Notes: generated by a model not told the origin, from the sequence alone. Positions 16,243 to 26,298 are shown, counted from the stretch's first letter. The stretch: 64,000 nucleotides of DNA from Oenococcus kitaharae (GCF_025758695.1 NZ_JANJQP010000003.1:248001-312000); one strand, 5' to 3'. Made by a program: numbers and translations.

Positions 16243-16935
16243 GCTAGTATTCAAGAATCGATTAAAAAAGACTTCGGAATTGAGTTTTCCGATCAAAAAT
16301 TATTATTAGAAGCCTTCACACAAGGCAATTATCTCAATGAGCATCCCGAGGAAGGCGGGCGTGATTATCAAAGACTCGAGTTTTTGGGCGACTCTGTCAT
16401 GCAGCTGATTGTGGCTGATTATTTATTTACGCGTTATCCGGATTGGGAAGAGGGCCAATTGACCGAGATGCGTATTGCGATGGTCCAAAGCAAGTCTTTT
16501 TCGCATTTTGCCAGACTGGCTCATTTTGACCGTTATATTAGATTGGGCAAAGGCGAAGAGTTGTCCGGTGCGCGTAATCGTGATGGTTTATTGGAGGATA
16601 TTTGGGAGGCTTTTGTAGGTGCTTTGTATAAAGACCAAGGTGCGAAAGCTGTTTTTGATTTTTTGAATCAGATTTTTTTCCCAGCTGTTGATGCAGGGTT
16701 TTTTGAAGAGTTCATCGATTATAAGTCCAAATTACAGGAACTATTGCAAAGAGACGGCTCTGTCGATATCGAATACAAAGTGGTCAAAGAAGATTTGTCT
16801 GACGCGCAAAAGCCGCACTTTGAGGTTGCTGTCTTTGTAGACGGTCAGCCATTGGGTTCTGGTTCGGGCCGGTCAATTAAAATTGCTGAGAAAAAAGCGG
16901 CTAAAGTGGCCTATGGGGATGTTCTTCCGAAATGA
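16240..16935 (+). CDS. rnc: Ribonuclease III
   Basis: RNase III cleaves double-stranded RNA in rRNA processing and mRNA turnover. The 231-residue protein has the signature RLEFLGDSVMQLIVADYLF near residues 44-62 and the second catalytic cluster LLEDIWEAFVGALYKD with its metal-binding Asp and Glu. A C-terminal double-stranded-RNA-binding domain follows (KLQELLQRDG ... SIKIAEKKAAKVAYGDVL). In-frame non-ATG starts exist upstream but would lie inside the terminator, so ATG 16240 is preferred. smc overlaps its stop by ATGA. The rnc-smc-ftsY order is standard in Firmicutes. Confidence 0.95.
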   Translation: MASIQESIKKDFGIEFSDQKLLLEAFTQGNYLNEHPEEGGRDYQRLEFLGDSVMQLIVADYLFTRYPDWEEGQLTEMRIAMVQSKSFSHFARLAHFDRYIRLGKGEELSGARNRDGLLEDIWEAFVGALYKDQGAKAVFDFLNQIFFPAVDAGFFEEFIDYKSKLQELLQRDGSVDIEYKVVKEDLSDAQKPHFEVAVFVDGQPLGSGSGRSIKIAEKKAAKVAYGDVLPK

Positions 16936-19900
16936 GACTCAAGTCGCTGGAAATTAATGGTTTTAAATCTTTTGCTGATAAAACAGTCATTGATTTCATG
17001 CCTGGCATGACCGGTATTGTCGGTCCAAACGGCTCGGGAAAGTCCAATATCATTGAGGCCATCCGTTGGGTAATGGGCGAACAATCTGCAAAGGGATTGC
17101 GCGGCAGCACGATGTCTGATGTCATTTTCGGCGGTTCAAAAAATCGCCGAGCACTCGGCCGCGCTATGGTCACGATGACGATTGATAATTCGGATCATTT
17201 TTTACATACAGATTTTGATGAAGTACAGGTATCCCGGCGTCTATACCGCGATGGCCAAGCCGAATATTTAATTAATGGGGTTAAATCTCGTTTAAAAGAC
17301 ATTACGGATTTATTTGTTGATACAGGATTGGGTCGGGAATCGTTTTCGATTATCAACCAAGGCAAAGTAGAAGAAATTTTTAATGCCAAAGCTGAGGACC
17401 GACGAGCGATTATCGAAGATGTCGCTGGTGTTTTTAAATACAAGCAGAATAAATTAAAAAGTCAGAATGAGTTAGCACAAACACAGGAAAATCTGGCTCG
17501 TTTATTAGATATTGTCAAAGAGATTTCTGATCGTCTCCAGCCTCTCAAGGACCAAGCCGAAGAGGCGGAAGCTTTTTTGGCTCTTCGCAAACAATTTGAC
17601 CAACTGAATCTAGCTAAATTGGTTCGCAGCCGGGCAGAATTGTCGCAAAAAGAAAAGCAGTTTACAGATGATTTGCAGCAACTCTTGCTTAAAATTCAGA
17701 AACAGGAAGAAGCTCTCAAGGATCAAGACCAGCAGCAGACGGACACGAATTTACGTACCAATGGCTTGGATCATGATTTATTAGAATTGAACCGTACGAT
17801 TGAGACTTTGACCCAGCGCTATGAGCATGCTATCGGGCAGCATCAGCTCCAAGAACAAAAAATTGCTTCGTTGACGCAGAATAAGAAAAACCTTAAAGAT
17901 GATGAGGCGAAGAACACGCAGCGGCTGGCACAGCTGGATCAGCAAACTGATAGTTTGCATATTGAGACTGTTGAATTGCAGGAGCAATTGATTCAGGCTC
18001 AGGATGCTGTCCATAATATCAGCCAGGAATTAGCCGATAGTGGGGATTTAACGGCTCAGGATCAATTGGAAAATACGCGCAGCCAGTATCTGCAATCCAT
18101 GCAGGATGCTGCTACATTGTCCAATCAGCTGACCAATTTAGATCGGGATCAGATGCGTATGACTTCTCGACTGGATAGCTTAAACCTTAACCGTCAGCAG
18201 GTAATGAAAGAAATTGCTGAAAAAAAACAGGCTGTTAATCAAGGCAAACAGCAGGATGATGATCAGAGTTCGGATTTAGAAGCTCAGTCTCAACAGGCGC
18301 AAAAAGCGTTAAATGAGAAAAAAACTCACTTATCGACATTAAATCAAAAGCATAGTGATTTGGTTAGCCAATATAATCAGGTGCGTGTACGGGTGGAATC
18401 GCTACAAAATGCCAATGAAAATTTGGATTTGTACGTGGGCGTTCGGAATTTATTAAATAGTCGTAACCAATTTCCTGGATTGTTCGGAACTGTTGCTGAA
18501 TTGATTAAAGTTGCGCCGGCATACGCACTTGCCATTGAGACGGCACTGGGCGCAGGCTTACAGAACATCGTGGTTGATACACAGGAAACGGCAAAAAACG
18601 CGATCAGCTTTTTGACTGAACGTCGTTTGGGCCGCGTCACTTTCCTACCGATTGAGACGATTAAAGCGCGTTATCTGCCTGAAAATCTTTTACAGCGTCT
18701 GGATGGTGAATCCGAGTATGTTGGCCTGGCTACCGACTTAATTGAACGCGATCATCAATTTTCAGCTATTATTGAAAATTTACTAGGGACAACAGTTATT
18801 GCCGAGAATCTACCAGCTGCCTTTCGTCTTTCAAAGACGGCTAACCAACGTTGCCGGATTGTCACGCTTGATGGACATGTGGTTAACGCTGGCGGATCAA
18901 TTACCGGTGGTGCCAATCGCCATCAAAGCGGATTATTGTCTAAAAGAGCTGAGCTGGACCGTTTATCAGCGCAATTAGACCAAATTAAACAGCAGGGCAT
19001 TCAAGCTAATCAGGATGTGCTGACAGAGCAGCGCGAAATTGCGGCAGCAGAAGCAGCCTTTGTTAAATTACGCAACCAGCTGTTAGCGGATAAAGAACGT
19101 TTGCAGCTTCAAAGTGCTCAGAAGGGTTTACTTGAAGAATCGCTTCAGCAAATGGCTAAGCAGTTAAAAGCTAATCAGCTAGAAGAAGATACCTTGAAGA
19201 CGGATTTATCCCAAGCCAAACAAAATCGGCAATCGGCCGCGGTTCGTTTGCAAAAATTGCAGCAGACAAATGATCAGCTGCGTCTGACGATTCATCGTTT
19301 AACAGATAATCTGGCTGATGCACAATCTTCGGCACACCAGCAAAATGATCGTCTAGCTTCTGCCAGAGAACAACTGGCTGCCTTTAAAGTACAGAAACAG
19401 GCCGATGAGAAACGTCTTAAAGAACTTGATGATGAGCGTGTACTGCTTATTCAAGAACAGAACCAGCAGGCAGCTAAAAGCCAAACACTTGATCAGCAGC
19501 TGCAGCAGCTTCAAAGACAGATACAGCTCTCTTCGGACGCTGGCCAAGCTTCACAAGCCTTAAAAGAAGCTAATGATAAACGTGAACAGCTTCTTGTCGA
19601 ACAGTCTGAGTTAAAGCAGCAGGCCGATGCGCTGAGAAAGGCTATTTCTGAGCAGCAGCAGCAATTGCGGCATCTATTAGATCAAAAAAATCAGCTTGAT
19701 TCCAAAAAATCAGCTGTCGTTAGTCGTTTGACTGAGCTAGACCAGCAGTTGCAGGATTTAGGAAATCCAGATATTGATCACTTGGATTTGCATTCCGATG
19801 AAAGTCTGGCTGATATTAGCCGCCAGTCAGCCTCTTTGAAGGAGGAATTAGCTAAACATAATAGTGTGAACTTAGCCGCCATTGATGAACTTAAAAGTGT

Positions 19901-20474
19901 TCAAGACCGTTACGATTTTCTGATCAGCCAGCGTGATGATCTGATCAAGGCTTCTGAGAATCTGCAGACCGTGATGGATGATATTGACCGAGAAGTGGTT
20001 CGACGCTTTAAAAAAACTTTCGATGCAGTTGCAGAACAATTCAAGACGACTTTTTCTGAATTATTCGGCGGCGGCCAGGGCAGCTTGGAATTAGACAACC
20101 CGAAAGATCTTCTGACGAGTGGTATCGAAATTCGCGTTCAGCCGCCTGGAAAAAAACTGCAGCGTTTGTCCCTACTTTCTGGCGGTGAAAAAGCACTCAC
20201 GGCCATTGCACTGCTGCTGGCGATTTTAATTGTTCACCCAGTACCTTTTGCGATTTTAGATGAGACAGAAGCTGCTTTGGATGAAGCGAATGTCGACAAT
20301 TTCGGCCGTTTTCTGAAGGATTTTTCTAATAAGACGCAGTTTATCGTGATTACGCATCGTAAAGGCACAATGCGTTACGCTAATGTATTATATGGAGTGA
20401 CAATGCAGGAACCGGGTGTTTCGACAATGGTTTCTGTGGATTTGGAACAAGCCAAAGCTGCATTGGAGGGCTGA
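16932..20474 (+). CDS. smc: Chromosome segregation ATPase SMC
   Basis: SMC forms the condensin core with ScpA and ScpB. At 1180 residues it has the full architecture: N-terminal ATPase half with GPNGSGKSNI (about 31-40), a first coiled coil (about 165-500), a hinge near 510-665 (FPGLFGTVAELI and the AGGSITGGANR segment), and a second coiled coil very rich in Gln. The C-terminal half shows the signature LLSGGEKALTAIALLLAI and Walker B FAILDETEAALDEANV. It is translationally coupled to rnc by ATGA, and ftsY begins 1 nt after its stop. scpAB are not in the window. Confidence 0.97.
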   Translation: MRLKSLEINGFKSFADKTVIDFMPGMTGIVGPNGSGKSNIIEAIRWVMGEQSAKGLRGSTMSDVIFGGSKNRRALGRAMVTMTIDNSDHFLHTDFDEVQVSRRLYRDGQAEYLINGVKSRLKDITDLFVDTGLGRESFSIINQGKVEEIFNAKAEDRRAIIEDVAGVFKYKQNKLKSQNELAQTQENLARLLDIVKEISDRLQPLKDQAEEAEAFLALRKQFDQLNLAKLVRSRAELSQKEKQFTDDLQQLLLKIQKQEEALKDQDQQQTDTNLRTNGLDHDLLELNRTIETLTQRYEHAIGQHQLQEQKIASLTQNKKNLKDDEAKNTQRLAQLDQQTDSLHIETVELQEQLIQAQDAVHNISQELADSGDLTAQDQLENTRSQYLQSMQDAATLSNQLTNLDRDQMRMTSRLDSLNLNRQQVMKEIAEKKQAVNQGKQQDDDQSSDLEAQSQQAQKALNEKKTHLSTLNQKHSDLVSQYNQVRVRVESLQNANENLDLYVGVRNLLNSRNQFPGLFGTVAELIKVAPAYALAIETALGAGLQNIVVDTQETAKNAISFLTERRLGRVTFLPIETIKARYLPENLLQRLDGESEYVGLATDLIERDHQFSAIIENLLGTTVIAENLPAAFRLSKTANQRCRIVTLDGHVVNAGGSITGGANRHQSGLLSKRAELDRLSAQLDQIKQQGIQANQDVLTEQREIAAAEAAFVKLRNQLLADKERLQLQSAQKGLLEESLQQMAKQLKANQLEEDTLKTDLSQAKQNRQSAAVRLQKLQQTNDQLRLTIHRLTDNLADAQSSAHQQNDRLASAREQLAAFKVQKQADEKRLKELDDERVLLIQEQNQQAAKSQTLDQQLQQLQRQIQLSSDAGQASQALKEANDKREQLLVEQSELKQQADALRKAISEQQQQLRHLLDQKNQLDSKKSAVVSRLTELDQQLQDLGNPDIDHLDLHSDESLADISRQSASLKEELAKHNSVNLAAIDELKSVQDRYDFLISQRDDLIKASENLQTVMDDIDREVVRRFKKTFDAVAEQFKTTFSELFGGGQGSLELDNPKDLLTSGIEIRVQPPGKKLQRLSLLSGGEKALTAIALLLAILIVHPVPFAILDETEAALDEANVDNFGRFLKDFSNKTQFIVITHRKGTMRYANVLYGVTMQEPGVSTMVSVDLEQAKAALEG

Positions 20475-20475
20475 T

Positions 20476-21582
20476 ATGAGTTTATTTGACCGCTTATTAG
20501 GACGAAAAAAAGACGAAGAAACCCCGCAGAAGACCTTTTTAGGTAAAGTTAAAGATGCTTTGGCGCCTTTATCGGCTGATGAAGATCAGACCTTAGCAGA
20601 GAACAAACCAGCTTCGACGCCGCAAAAGCCCGCAGAATCTGATTCTGCCAGCAGCGAAGATCATTACGAAGCTGGTTTAACCAAAACACGGTCAAGTTTT
20701 GCTGAAAAATTCCAGTTGTTAATGGCCAATTTCCGCGCCGTCGATGAAAATTTCTTTGATGAGCTGGAGGAGACTTTGATTGCGGCTGATGTCGGTTTCG
20801 AAATTGCCTTAAAAATATCAGATGAACTCCAAGATGAAGTGCGTTTAAAAAACGCGACCAGCAAAAAAGAAGTTCAAGAAACGATCATTGAAAAATTGGT
20901 CGACGTTTATGACCGAGCCGGCAATGGTGAAGATAACAGTATGCACATGGCTGCCGCTGGTAATCCTTCGGTCTTCTTATTTGTCGGCGTCAACGGCGTT
21001 GGGAAGACAACTACGATTGGCAAAATGGCTCAATTGTACCGTCAGCAAGGCAAAAAAGTCTTATTAGCCGCTGCTGATACTTTCAGAGCTGGCGCGACCG
21101 AGCAATTAGTTGAATGGGCAAAACGTGATCAAGTCGATGTTGTGACGGGAAAAGAAAAATCCGATCCAGCTGCTGTGGTATTCGACGCTGTTAAACGAGC
21201 TGTTGACCAGCACTATGATATCTTATTCGTGGATACAGCCGGTCGTTTGCAAAATAACGAAAACTTGATGCGTGAATTGGAAAAGATGAAAAAAACGATC
21301 ACGCGCCAGCTGCCGGAAGCCCCGCAAGAGGTATTGCTGGTCTTGGACGCGACGACTGGTCAGAATGCCTTGCAGCAGGCGCGCCTTTTCAAAGATTCGA
21401 CTGACGTGACCGGCTTGGTGCTGACTAAATTAGACGGCACGGCTAAAGGTGGTATTGTTTTAGCTATCCGACAGGAATTGCATTTACCGGTCAAATGGGT
21501 TGGTTTAGGTGAAAAAGTCACGGATTTAGCGCCCTTTGACGCCGACCAATTTGTCTACGGTTTATTTAAGGATTTAATCTAA
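20476..21582 (+). CDS. ftsY: Signal recognition particle receptor FtsY
   Basis: FtsY docks SRP-ribosome complexes at the membrane for co-translational insertion. The 368-residue protein has a short acidic N-terminal A region (about 1-65, rich in Glu, Asp, Ala and Ser), then the NG domain: GVNGVGKTTTIGKMAQ (G1), DTFRAGATEQL, DTAGRLQNN (G3), TKLDGTAKGG (G4) and the closing GLGEKVTDLAPF. An in-frame TTG 60 bp upstream lies inside smc, so ATG 20476, 1 nt after the smc stop, is the start. ylxM and ffh follow at once, placing both SRP GTPases in one message. Confidence 0.96.
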   Translation: MSLFDRLLGRKKDEETPQKTFLGKVKDALAPLSADEDQTLAENKPASTPQKPAESDSASSEDHYEAGLTKTRSSFAEKFQLLMANFRAVDENFFDELEETLIAADVGFEIALKISDELQDEVRLKNATSKKEVQETIIEKLVDVYDRAGNGEDNSMHMAAAGNPSVFLFVGVNGVGKTTTIGKMAQLYRQQGKKVLLAAADTFRAGATEQLVEWAKRDQVDVVTGKEKSDPAAVVFDAVKRAVDQHYDILFVDTAGRLQNNENLMRELEKMKKTITRQLPEAPQEVLLVLDATTGQNALQQARLFKDSTDVTGLVLTKLDGTAKGGIVLAIRQELHLPVKWVGLGEKVTDLAPFDADQFVYGLFKDLI

Positions 21583-21583
21583 T

Positions 21584-21898
21584 TTGAAATTAGCGGAAAA
21601 ACAATTATCAACAGAACTGTTAGCTTTTTATGGTCCTTTGTTGTCCGATAAACAACAGGACGGCCTGCAGGCATTTTTAATTGATGATTTAAGCGTGTCG
21701 GAAATTGCTGAAAACGACGAAATCAGCCGCCAGGCGGTGTTTGATCAGCTGAAACGCGCGCTTGATAGCCTGCAGGAATTTGAATCTAAGCTGCACTTAA
21801 GAGAAAATTATCTTGCACGCAGAAAAATCGAAACACAGTTGCAAGAAAAATTTGATCCGCGTTTACTAACTACTTTAATTGATTTGGAAGAAAAATAA
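21584..21898 (+). CDS. ylxM: YlxM-type DNA-binding protein (SRP operon protein)
   Basis: YlxM/p13 proteins are small sigma-70-region-4-like helix-turn-helix proteins. They are encoded before ffh and modulate SRP pathway activity in streptococci. The 104-residue product has LLSDKQQDGLQAFLIDDLSVSEIAENDEISRQAVFDQLKRA, in which the helix-turn-helix spans about residues 35-58. It uses TTG at 21584, 1 nt after the ftsY stop, with AAGGA upstream. ffh ATG overlaps its TAA by one base. The family call is clear from sequence and context. Confidence 0.88.
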   Translation: MKLAEKQLSTELLAFYGPLLSDKQQDGLQAFLIDDLSVSEIAENDEISRQAVFDQLKRALDSLQEFESKLHLRENYLARRKIETQLQEKFDPRLLTTLIDLEEK

Positions 21899-23403
21899 TG
21901 GCATTTGAGAATCTAACATCCAGAATTCAAACAGCAATGAAGAACCTGTCCGGCAAGGGCAAAGTTTCTGAAGGCGATCTTGATGAAACCTTACGAGAAA
22001 TTCGTCTGGCTTTATTAGAGGCCGACGTTAATTTAAAAATTGCCCGCAGTTTTATTGCTCAGGTACGAGAGAAGGCTTTAGGAGCCAAGGTTCTTGAGGG
22101 CTTAAATCCGTCAGAACAGATCATTAAAATTGTTAACGACCAACTGACTGATATGATGGGTGCTCAAGCGGTGCCTCTGAATAAGTCGCCAAAGATTCCA
22201 ACGGTGATTATGATGGCTGGGCTGCAAGGTGCTGGTAAGACGACAACTGTTGCTAAGCTGGCTAATAAGTTGAAAAACGACAACCATGCTCGTCCACTAT
22301 TGATTGCGGCCGACGTTTACCGTCCAGCTGCGATTGAACAGTTACAGACTTTGGGTCGCCAGCTGTCAATCCCTGTTTTTGATGAGGGTACTGACGTTGA
22401 TCCGCGTCAGATTGTCAAGGATGGTTTAAAACAAGCTGACCAAGAAAAAAATGATTATGTTTTCATTGATACGGCTGGGCGTCTGCAAATCGATGAACTT
22501 TTGATGCAGGAATTAAAAGACATCGAAAAAATTGCCAAACCTGACGAAATCCTGCTGACTGTCGATGCCATGACCGGACAGAACGCGACCGAGACAGCTC
22601 AGGGCTTTAATGATGCTTTGGGTATTACGGGTGTCGTTTTGACCAAGCTGGATGGCGATACACGTGGTGGCGCTGCGTTGTCGATTCGTGAAGTCACTGG
22701 TAAGCCGATTAAGTTCGTCGGTGAAGGCGAAAAAGTGACTGATCTGGATGTTTTCTATCCTGATCGTATGGCCAGCCGAATTCTAGGCATGGGCGATATC
22801 CTTTCTCTGATCGAGAAAACACAAAAAGATGTTGATGCAAAACAAGCAGCGGCGCAACTACAAAAGCTGCAGGAAAACAGTTTTGATTTCAATGACTTTT
22901 TAGATCAGCTCAAACAAGTTCAGAATATGGGCCCAATGGAAGACATGCTGAAAATGATTCCTGGTATGGCCAATAATCCGGCTTTGGCGCAAGTTCAAGT
23001 CGGCCCCAAAGACTTCGCTCACATGGAAGCGATTGTTTATTCGATGACACCGGCCGAAAGATTGGACCCGGAACTGCTATCACCGGCACGGCGCCGTCGG
23101 ATTGCTGCAGGGTCTGGACGGCCTGTGATTGATGTCAATAAAATGATCAAGCAGTTTAAACAAATGCGGCAGATGATGTATAAGTTCACGAATGGCAAAG
23201 GCGGATTGCCTGCCGGCATGGAAGATATGCTTTCGGGCGTTGATCCCAGTGCGTTAGGTGCTGATCCAGCACAAATGGGCGGTATGATGCCGAGTTTTCC
23301 TAACCAGGGCGGGTTTGGTGGCAAAGTCGCCGATTTCGCCATGAAGCGTGCCTTTAAAAAAATTCAAAAAGCTAAGAAAAAGCGAAATAAAAGACGCAAA
23401 TGA
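21898..23403 (+). CDS. ffh: Signal recognition particle protein Ffh
   Basis: Ffh binds signal peptides and 4.5S/scRNA and pairs with FtsY. The 501-residue protein has the N domain, then the G domain: GLQGAGKTTTVAKLA, DVYRPAAIEQL, DTAGRLQID, TKLDGDTRGGAALS and VGEGEKVTDLDVF. The C-terminal M domain is Met-rich (GPMEDMLKMIPGMANNP, QFKQMRQMMYKF, MGGMMPSFPN) and has a very basic tail ending KKIQKAKKKRNKRRK. In most Firmicutes rpsP-rimM-trmD follow ffh; here mutS2 overlaps its stop by ATGA, which is unusual. Confidence 0.97.
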   Translation: MAFENLTSRIQTAMKNLSGKGKVSEGDLDETLREIRLALLEADVNLKIARSFIAQVREKALGAKVLEGLNPSEQIIKIVNDQLTDMMGAQAVPLNKSPKIPTVIMMAGLQGAGKTTTVAKLANKLKNDNHARPLLIAADVYRPAAIEQLQTLGRQLSIPVFDEGTDVDPRQIVKDGLKQADQEKNDYVFIDTAGRLQIDELLMQELKDIEKIAKPDEILLTVDAMTGQNATETAQGFNDALGITGVVLTKLDGDTRGGAALSIREVTGKPIKFVGEGEKVTDLDVFYPDRMASRILGMGDILSLIEKTQKDVDAKQAAAQLQKLQENSFDFNDFLDQLKQVQNMGPMEDMLKMIPGMANNPALAQVQVGPKDFAHMEAIVYSMTPAERLDPELLSPARRRRIAAGSGRPVIDVNKMIKQFKQMRQMMYKFTNGKGGLPAGMEDMLSGVDPSALGADPAQMGGMMPSFPNQGGFGGKVADFAMKRAFKKIQKAKKKRNKRRK

Positions 23404-25787
23404 ATACAAAAATTTTAACAACTTTAGAATTTGATGAGATTAAAAATCGACTCGATTCTTTTTTAGTAACAGCTAAGGGAAAGGAAAAACTCGCTCAGCT
23501 GCTGCCATCCGGAGATGCACAGCGAGTCAGTATTCTGTTAGGGCAGACTGACGATGCTTTGTTAATCGACCGCCGGCGTGGTGGATTGCCAATCAGGGCG
23601 ACTAACGACCTCACGGAAATTTTCAAACGTATCAAGCTTAAAGCAGTGCTGGCTTCCAGTGAATTGGCTGACTTAAATGCTTCATTGCAGTCCAGTCAAG
23701 CCGTGATTGATTTCTTTCAAACGATTAAAGACGAAATCTGGTTTGACAATCTGCAGCAGATTTTGTTTCTCGTGAATCGTTTGACCGATTTTTCTCAATT
23801 GTCCCAAAGACTTGATCAAACGATTGATGATCAAGGAAAAATGCTAGATACCGCATCGAAAAAGTTGGCGCATATTCGCAAAAACATTCAATTAACCGAA
23901 ACAAATATTCGTGAACTGCTCTTAAAAATGACCAAGGGCAATGATGCCAAATATCTTTCAGAGAACGTGATAACGACAAGAGACGGTGTTTTGGTGCTGC
24001 CTGTTAAAGCGGAGAATAAAAAACATTTCGGTGGTATTGTCCACGATCAAAGCCAGTCGGGTCTGACATTGTATATCGAACCTGAAGCAGCTGTTTCGCT
24101 AAATGACCATTTGCATGATTTGGAAATTGATGAACGGCGTGAAATTAATGCCATTCTGATCGATATTTCTCAGTCGCTTTTCCCGCTGTATGAACAATTG
24201 AAATTAAATAACGAGCTGATTGGCGAACTGGATTTGATTCAGGCAAAAGCACGGCTGGCCAATACAATGGACGCAATCAAGCCGCAAATTAATAGCGAAA
24301 AAGAGATTGATCTGCAAGCTGCGCGTCATCCTTTGCTGCCTAGTGATGCCGTGGCAAATGATATCAAATTAGGCCATGATTTTATTTCTCTGATTATCAC
24401 AGGGCCTAATACCGGTGGTAAAACAGTTCTGATGAAAACATTGGGCCTGTTGCAGCTGATGGCGCAATCCGGTATTTTCATCACGGCTGATAAGAATTCG
24501 TCAATTTATGTCTTTGATAATATTTTTGCCGATATTGGGGATGAACAAAGCCTGGAACAATCCTTATCGACTTTCTCATCGCACATGATGAATATTAAGG
24601 AAATTATCGCTGATTCTGATACTGATTCCTTGGTCCTGCTGGATGAATTGGGGGCTGGAACGGATCCAAGCGAAGGCGCTGCCCTAGCCATGGCCATTGT
24701 CGAGAATTTGTCCGAGCGGAAAATTCTGAATCTGACGACGACTCATTACCCGGAATTAAAAGTTTTCGCCGACCAAAAGCCCTTTGCCGTCAATGCCAGC
24801 ATGGAATTTGATTTGAAAACTTTGAGACCGACTTATCGTCTCTTGATTGGCATTCCGGGCCAGTCTAATGCGATTACGATTGCTCGCCGTTTAGGCGTCG
24901 ATAAACGGGTATTGGAGCGGGCTGAAGCCTATGTCGATCCCAAAGATCAAGAATTGAATAATTTGATTCAGGGGCTGGTTTTTCAAAGACAGGATCTCGA
25001 TCAGCAGCAAGAGGACTTGCAAGGACGCCTAGCTGATGTCAATAGCGAAAAAGAGAATCTGGATCGTCAAAGTAGTGAACTGGAACAATCCAAGGCTAAA
25101 TTACTGCTGGACGCAAAAAATGAGGCGAATCACATTGTGGCTTCTACTCGTAGTGAATCCAAAAAATTACTGGATCAAATTCGCAGCGAGCGTTTAAAAG
25201 CCGGCCAAGGATCGGAAAAAAATGAGCAGGAACTGAACCGGATCGTCAATCAGTTTGACAAGCTTAGGCAAAATGATTCCCTTGAAAAGAATAAGGTGCT
25301 GCAAAAAGCTAAGCGTGCCAAACAGTTCCGTATCGGTGAGGATGTCATGGTAACTAGTTACCATCAGCCTGGCAGGATTACGGACAAGGTTTCCAATCAT
25401 GAATGGCAGATTCAGATGGGCATTTTGAAGATGACCGTCCATGAAAACGATTTGGAAAAACTGCCGGAAAGTCAAGTGGAAAAAATAGCCAAAAACAAGC
25501 CGGTCATGCACAATACACGTGTCGTCAAAACGGCCTCACGCAACGTCTCTGGGCATATTGACCTGCGCGGCGAGCGTTACGAACAAGCGATGATGGATTT
25601 GGACCGATATATTGACCAAGCCATGCTGAACAATATCGACACGATTGAAATCATTCATGGCAAGGGCACTGGTGCTTTAAGAGAAGGCGTCACACAGATG
25701 CTGCGTTCGGATCGCCGTATCAAACATTATGAATTTGCCAATGCTAACGGCGCTGGCGACGGTGCTACGATCGTTGAATTAAATTAA
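23400..25787 (+). CDS. mutS2: MutS2 (Smr-domain MutS paralogue)
   Basis: MutS2 acts in recombination suppression or ribosome-collision rescue rather than mismatch repair. The 795-residue protein lacks the mismatch-recognition domain. It has the MutS core and ATPase (ITGPNTGGKTVLMKT, DEQSLEQSLSTFSSH, LLDELGAGTDPSEGAALA), a coiled coil (about 515-640), a KOW-like segment (FRIGEDVMVTSYHQPGRI), and a C-terminal Smr nuclease domain with HIDLRGERYEQA and IIHGKGTGALREGV. Its start overlaps ffh (ATGA). Its 3' end overlaps the convergent flavodoxin gene by 4 bp with no terminator between them. Oenococcus is known for lacking mutS and mutL. Confidence 0.95.
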   Translation: MNTKILTTLEFDEIKNRLDSFLVTAKGKEKLAQLLPSGDAQRVSILLGQTDDALLIDRRRGGLPIRATNDLTEIFKRIKLKAVLASSELADLNASLQSSQAVIDFFQTIKDEIWFDNLQQILFLVNRLTDFSQLSQRLDQTIDDQGKMLDTASKKLAHIRKNIQLTETNIRELLLKMTKGNDAKYLSENVITTRDGVLVLPVKAENKKHFGGIVHDQSQSGLTLYIEPEAAVSLNDHLHDLEIDERREINAILIDISQSLFPLYEQLKLNNELIGELDLIQAKARLANTMDAIKPQINSEKEIDLQAARHPLLPSDAVANDIKLGHDFISLIITGPNTGGKTVLMKTLGLLQLMAQSGIFITADKNSSIYVFDNIFADIGDEQSLEQSLSTFSSHMMNIKEIIADSDTDSLVLLDELGAGTDPSEGAALAMAIVENLSERKILNLTTTHYPELKVFADQKPFAVNASMEFDLKTLRPTYRLLIGIPGQSNAITIARRLGVDKRVLERAEAYVDPKDQELNNLIQGLVFQRQDLDQQQEDLQGRLADVNSEKENLDRQSSELEQSKAKLLLDAKNEANHIVASTRSESKKLLDQIRSERLKAGQGSEKNEQELNRIVNQFDKLRQNDSLEKNKVLQKAKRAKQFRIGEDVMVTSYHQPGRITDKVSNHEWQIQMGILKMTVHENDLEKLPESQVEKIAKNKPVMHNTRVVKTASRNVSGHIDLRGERYEQAMMDLDRYIDQAMLNNIDTIEIIHGKGTGALREGVTQMLRSDRRIKHYEFANANGAGDGATIVELN

Positions 25788-26227
25788 TTTTTAGCAGCCA
25801 GCAGTTCGCTGACAAACTTATGAATGATTGGTAGATCATCATCGTCAATTGCCAACTGGATTTTAACCGGCGCAGTTGCAAGATTAGCGCCGGCTTTTTT
25901 GACTTGATTGGCAAACTTTTCAACTGCTTTGCCGTAGTCTTTGCCATAAAATTTATCCCCAGATCCGATGACACCACAGACTTTGTTTGACCAGTCTGCT
26001 GTATTTAAATCGTCAAAAAAGTCCATTGATTCATCGGGCACGGTGCCTTTATCGTAAGTATAGGGAACGATAACAACAATATCCGACTTGCTTAAGTCGG
26101 AAAGCTCAGTCTCCTCAAATTCACGAATATCGGCCTCATAACCTTGTTTGAAAAATTCATCGTCCAAGGCTGTGACGATGGTTTCACTATTTCCTGTAAT
26201 CGTTGTGTAAATGATATCTATCTGCAT
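25784..26227 (-). CDS. Short-chain flavodoxin
   Basis: Flavodoxins are cytoplasmic FMN electron carriers. The 147-residue protein opens with a beta strand and the phosphate-binding loop YTTITGNSETIV (residues 7-18) in place of the usual T/SxTGNT pattern. It continues with VVIVPYTYDKGTVPDESMDFFDDL and GVIGSGDKFYGKDYGKAVEKF. The ATG at 26225-26227 has no Shine-Dalgarno sequence. Instead a TAAAAT box ends 7 nt before it, suggesting a leaderless mRNA. It is divergent from the 6S-like RNA promoter. Redox partners are not obvious nearby. Confidence 0.88.
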   Translation of the reverse strand: MQIDIIYTTITGNSETIVTALDDEFFKQGYEADIREFEETELSDLSKSDIVVIVPYTYDKGTVPDESMDFFDDLNTADWSNKVCGVIGSGDKFYGKDYGKAVEKFANQVKKAGANLATAPVKIQLAIDDDDLPIIHKFVSELLAAKN

Positions 26228-26263
26228 AGTTTCAATTTTAACGAAGAACAGCCGATTTTGAAA

Positions 26264-26292
26264 TTGCAAGCGCTTACAAAATATGTTATATT
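26264..26292 (+). promoter_or_regulatory. Strong promoter of the 6S-like RNA with embedded cre (CcpA) site
   Basis: -35 TTGCAA (26264-26269), 17-bp spacer, and extended -10 TGT-TATATT (26284-26292). A perfect match to the catabolite-responsive element consensus, TGCAAGCGCTTACA (26265-26278), lies across the -35, where CcpA would block RNA polymerase. Confidence 0.75.
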
Positions 26293-26298
26293 AACAAC

